From the NCBI GenBank assembly GCA_028875245.1, contig JAPPEU010000051.1, forward strand, positions 1 to 45,884: a stretch of DNA of 45,884 nucleotides. The letters are read 5' to 3'. Each line of letters opens with the position of its first letter. Position 1 is the stretch's first letter. The DNA is from Chloroflexota bacterium (GTDB lineage: Bacteria; Chloroflexota; Anaerolineae; Aggregatilineales; Phototrophicaceae). Under the pieces are notes generated by a model, which was not told the origin of the DNA, did no database searches, and saw only the letters and a program-made list of their open reading frames with translations. The position numbers and the translations under genes were made by a program. This document shows positions 43,802-45,884 of this stretch, piece by piece.

Positions 43802-44719
43802 ATGACACGCAGGGAACGCGAAGGATTCCTCTGGATAATATTTGCGGCCGCGGGCTTTTCCTTCACGCCGCCCTTGGTGAAGCTCATCTACCAGCATTCG
43901 AGTTTTGAACCGATGGATATTGCGATCTGGCGCTTTCTTCTGGCGGTTCCAATCATTTGGGCGCTGGTGCTGTTGAGGCGGCGCCCGGCGGGTGAACCCG
44001 CCAGCGGGGTGATGCCCATCCCCCAATTGCTGACGATCGGCGTCATTGTTTCCGCATCGGTGCTGGCCGCTTTCTTCGCCCTGGAGCGCTTGCCGGGCAG
44101 TACCTATATCGTGCTGCTTTACTCGTATCCGGCGATGGTGGCGCTGCTATCGCGGCTCGTGGGAGAGAAGATTCAGGCGAAAACCTGGCTGGCGCTGGCG
44201 CTGGCGCTTGTTGGCGTGGCGCTGACGGTGCCGGACCAATGGACAAGCCAGAGCGCTGATGCCATCGGCGTCGCCTTGGCGCTGCTGAACGCCGCGATTC
44301 TGGCGGTTTATTATCTGCTGGCGCGGCGCGCTCTCGCTGGCCTGGAAGATGTATCGCGGGCGAGCGCGATCATGATGATCGGCTCCCTGGCCACAATGCT
44401 GCTGCTGATCTTGTGGCGCGGGCTGCAATTGCCGCAGAACCCCCTGACGCTCATTCTGCTCTGCGGCATCGCCATTCTGGGCACGGTCCTGCCCGTCTTC
44501 GGCGTTAACTTCGCCCTGCAGCGCATCGGCGCTGCCCAAGCCTCGCTGGTGAGCACGGTGGAGCCGATCTTGTCGATGATTCTGTCCATGCTTATCCTCG
44601 GCGAGGTGATATTCGCGCTGCAGTGGCTGGGCGCGGCCCTGATTGTCGGCAGCGTGATTATCTTGCAGCTGCGACCAAGAAATCGGATTGATCTCAATAT
44701 CGCCCACGAGGCGGGATAG
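43802..44719 (+). CDS. EamA / DMT-superfamily permease
   Basis: An inner-membrane transporter, 305 residues with ten hydrophobic segments in two repeats of five (EamA domains of about 140 residues each). Typical landmarks are the helix-1 segment FAAAGFSFTPPLVKLI, the first-repeat end LERLPGSTYIVLLYSYPAM, and the second-repeat LQRIGAAQASLVSTVEPILS with LGEVIFALQWLGAALIVGSV. Members export amino acids, metabolites or drugs; the substrate is not readable. Start chosen at ATG 43802 because of the promoter position. The following gene begins 10 bases after its stop. Confidence 0.88.
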   Translation: MTRREREGFLWIIFAAAGFSFTPPLVKLIYQHSSFEPMDIAIWRFLLAVPIIWALVLLRRRPAGEPASGVMPIPQLLTIGVIVSASVLAAFFALERLPGSTYIVLLYSYPAMVALLSRLVGEKIQAKTWLALALALVGVALTVPDQWTSQSADAIGVALALLNAAILAVYYLLARRALAGLEDVSRASAIMMIGSLATMLLLILWRGLQLPQNPLTLILLCGIAILGTVLPVFGVNFALQRIGAAQASLVSTVEPILSMILSMLILGEVIFALQWLGAALIVGSVIILQLRPRNRIDLNIAHEAG

Positions 44720-44729
44720 CGAATGGACG

Positions 44730-45254
44730 ATGACCCCCGATCAACTGCCGAGTGAACACCTGAGGGATGTCAAACGCAATCGGGACGGGCGTCTCTCGGC
44801 GCGTCAGCGAGTCGAGCTGATTACGGAACCGCTGGCGACGCTCATGCTTCTTTCAGTGCCTCTGATTTTGATCGCGGGGCGTTATGGGCCGGCCGGGCGC
44901 ACGGTCGTTTTGGCGCTGGTCGCCGGCTTCGTCATCACCATTGTGCTGCGCGCATTGCGGTTCTCGCGCGTGAAACTCTGTTATCGCATTCTCTTCGCGG
45001 AGCGGCTGCATCCTCGCTGGATGTTTTGGCGCAAGACCATCTTGACCGACAGAGCCGGCGAGCCCTTTCGCTTTGATCAGCGCCTTTCGCGCAAGGCCAA
45101 AATCAAGCCAGACCAATCGCTTCATGTCTATTATGTTGAGGCGGCGGGGCGGCGAATCCTGCTTAATATGACGCCGCGCGATCATCCGCAGGCGGAACAT
45201 GCCGAGCCGAGCGACAGCTTCGCCTACGCCGGCGGCACGCTCTATGCTGATTGA
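44730..45254 (+). CDS. Small membrane protein of unknown function
   Basis: Not recognised. 174 residues from the ATG at 44730. Two membrane segments (about 36-55, LATLMLLSVPLILIAG, and 60-79, TVVLALVAGFVITIVLRAL) are followed by a basic cytoplasmic-type domain of about 95 residues with a VYYVEAAGRRILLNMTPRDH segment. Ten bases separate it from the EamA gene, so it is probably in the same operon with the YbaK-like gene. The layout (helix pair plus small soluble domain) resembles many unannotated Chloroflexota proteins, but no family is claimed. Confidence 0.65.
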   Translation: MTPDQLPSEHLRDVKRNRDGRLSARQRVELITEPLATLMLLSVPLILIAGRYGPAGRTVVLALVAGFVITIVLRALRFSRVKLCYRILFAERLHPRWMFWRKTILTDRAGEPFRFDQRLSRKAKIKPDQSLHVYYVEAAGRRILLNMTPRDHPQAEHAEPSDSFAYAGGTLYAD

Positions 45255-45302
45255 GGATAGGGCGCTTCGTATGTGTCGACTGCCCGTGTTCGGGAGGCTG
45301 GC

Positions 45303-45788
45303 GTGAAAGCGATGGGCGTGGACGATGTGCAGGCGGCGCTTGACAGGCTGCGGCTGGACATCGAGATTATCACCTTCGACCGCTCCACGGCCACGTCGCA
45401 GCAGGCGGCCGACAATGTCGGCTGTGAATTGGGGCAGATTGTCAAGAGTCTCGGCTACATGATAAACAAGCGGAGGCCCGCGCTCGTCTTAACCAGCGGC
45501 GACCAGACTATCGATGACCGCAAGCTGGCGGCGCTTTATTCCCTCGGGCGCAAAAAAGTCCGCATGATGAACGCGGAGCAATGCCTGGCTATTCTCGGTT
45601 ACCTGCCTGGCGCCGTCCCGCCAATCTGTCACCGCAGCGATAATATTGACCTGTATTTGGATGAAACGCTCAAACGATTTGAAATCGTTTATGCGGCCGG
45701 CGGCGCCGCCAATGCGATCTTTCCTCTGCGCTTGGATCTTCTGCGCGAGGCGACGGGCGCTTCCTTCGCCGATGTCGTCAAAGCCTGA
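45303..45788 (+). CDS. YbaK/ProX-type aminoacyl-tRNA deacylase
   Basis: Hydrolyses mischarged tRNAs (typically Cys-tRNA-Pro or Ala-tRNA-Pro) in the cytoplasm. About 161 residues. The family pattern is visible: TSQQAADNVGCELGQIVKSL near the N-terminus with the catalytic Lys, LTSGDQTIDDRKLAAL, VRMMNAEQCLAILGYLPGAV with the conserved G-x-V-P-P-I segment (PGAVPPICHR), and a C-terminal AAGGAANAIFPL. The GTG at 45303 follows GGGAGG by 5 bases; GTG 45273 and ATG 45312 are alternatives. Substrate specificity within the family cannot be fixed by eye. Confidence 0.85.
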   Translation: MKAMGVDDVQAALDRLRLDIEIITFDRSTATSQQAADNVGCELGQIVKSLGYMINKRRPALVLTSGDQTIDDRKLAALYSLGRKKVRMMNAEQCLAILGYLPGAVPPICHRSDNIDLYLDETLKRFEIVYAAGGAANAIFPLRLDLLREATGASFADVVKA

Positions 45789-45796
45789 GGACTGGC

Positions 45797-45822
45797 GAGC
45801 GATTTATCGAAGGTAATCGCTC
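45797..45822 (+). terminator. Possible terminator hairpin without T tract
   Basis: GAGCGATT (45797-45804) and AATCGCTC (45815-45822) are a perfect 8-bp inverted repeat with a 10-base loop, placed 8 bases after the deacylase stop. No run of T follows, so it may be an imperfect terminator or an RNA-stabilising hairpin. Confidence 0.35.
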
Positions 45823-45884
45823 CCAGAAGTACGGAAGTGTATCCCTTTCGGTGGAAACAAAAAAACTTTACCACCGAGGACACC

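Noticed and set aside
45857..45884. Sequence at the right edge (TTTACCACCGAGGACACC) as another copy of the GAGAACGCGGAGAGCGC repeat
   Set aside because: Only a loose resemblance in purine-rich GAG/CAC rhythm, and the window ends before the diagnostic core.
1..45884. CRISPR arrays, tRNA or rRNA genes
   Set aside because: No regularly spaced direct repeats and no cloverleaf-like or rRNA-like segments were recognised in the intergenic regions. A covariance-model scan was not possible.

Overview
The window reads as a chromosomal segment of a GC-rich bacterium, most likely a member of the Chloroflexota (Anaerolineae-like). The lineage call is inference. It rests on a one-chain glycyl-tRNA synthetase (alpha and beta subunits fused), a complete 14-subunit nuo operon with large lineage-specific extensions, an ABC permease fused to a GldG-like domain, and scattered palindromic repeats with TGTAGGGGCG-type ends. 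No tRNA, rRNA or CRISPR array was seen.

Layout: (1) 1-1477: a PfkB-type sugar kinase between two palindromic repeats. (2) 1478-6363: a three-gene transporter operon, namely an ABC ATPase, an ABC-2 permease fused to a GldG-like domain, and a DUF4340 protein, with dispersed repeats on both sides. (3) 6689-14257: core information genes, glyQS, dnaG and rpoD (dnaG-rpoD is the remnant macromolecular-synthesis operon) and endonuclease V. (4) 14254-17079, minus strand: glycosyltransferase, small membrane protein and M19 dipeptidase, probably one operon. (5) 17222-19677: an ABC-F ATPase convergent with a methyltransferase. (6) 19992-23939: rpoB, starting at TTG behind a perfect Shine-Dalgarno, followed by an intrinsic terminator instead of rpoC. 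(7) 23996-26260: a lower-GC accessory island with two unknown minus-strand genes, the upstream one cut by an IS1-family insertion sequence. (8) 26261-43688: the complex I locus, nuoABCDEF, a small TPR-like gene, nuoGHI, a 337-bp gap with a repeat and a good promoter, then nuoJKLMN. (9) 43802-45788: EamA permease, a small membrane protein and a YbaK-type deacylase.

The most unusual content is the complex I. All 14 subunits are present with their key ligands, but the membrane arm is heavily decorated. NuoJ carries about 250 extra residues that look like two DUF4397-type beta-sandwich repeats, between its last two membrane segments. NuoH has an extra N-terminal membrane segment plus loop and a C-terminal extension. 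NuoL has a long extra loop and a separate histidine-rich loop. NuoM has an enlarged loop. The NuoJ, NuoH and NuoL outer additions each contain exactly two cysteines. Together with the TPR-like protein encoded between nuoF and nuoG, this suggests a complex I with an extra extracytoplasmic cap or docking surface and possibly a dedicated accessory factor. The other candidate for novelty is the two-gene island next to the IS1 element.
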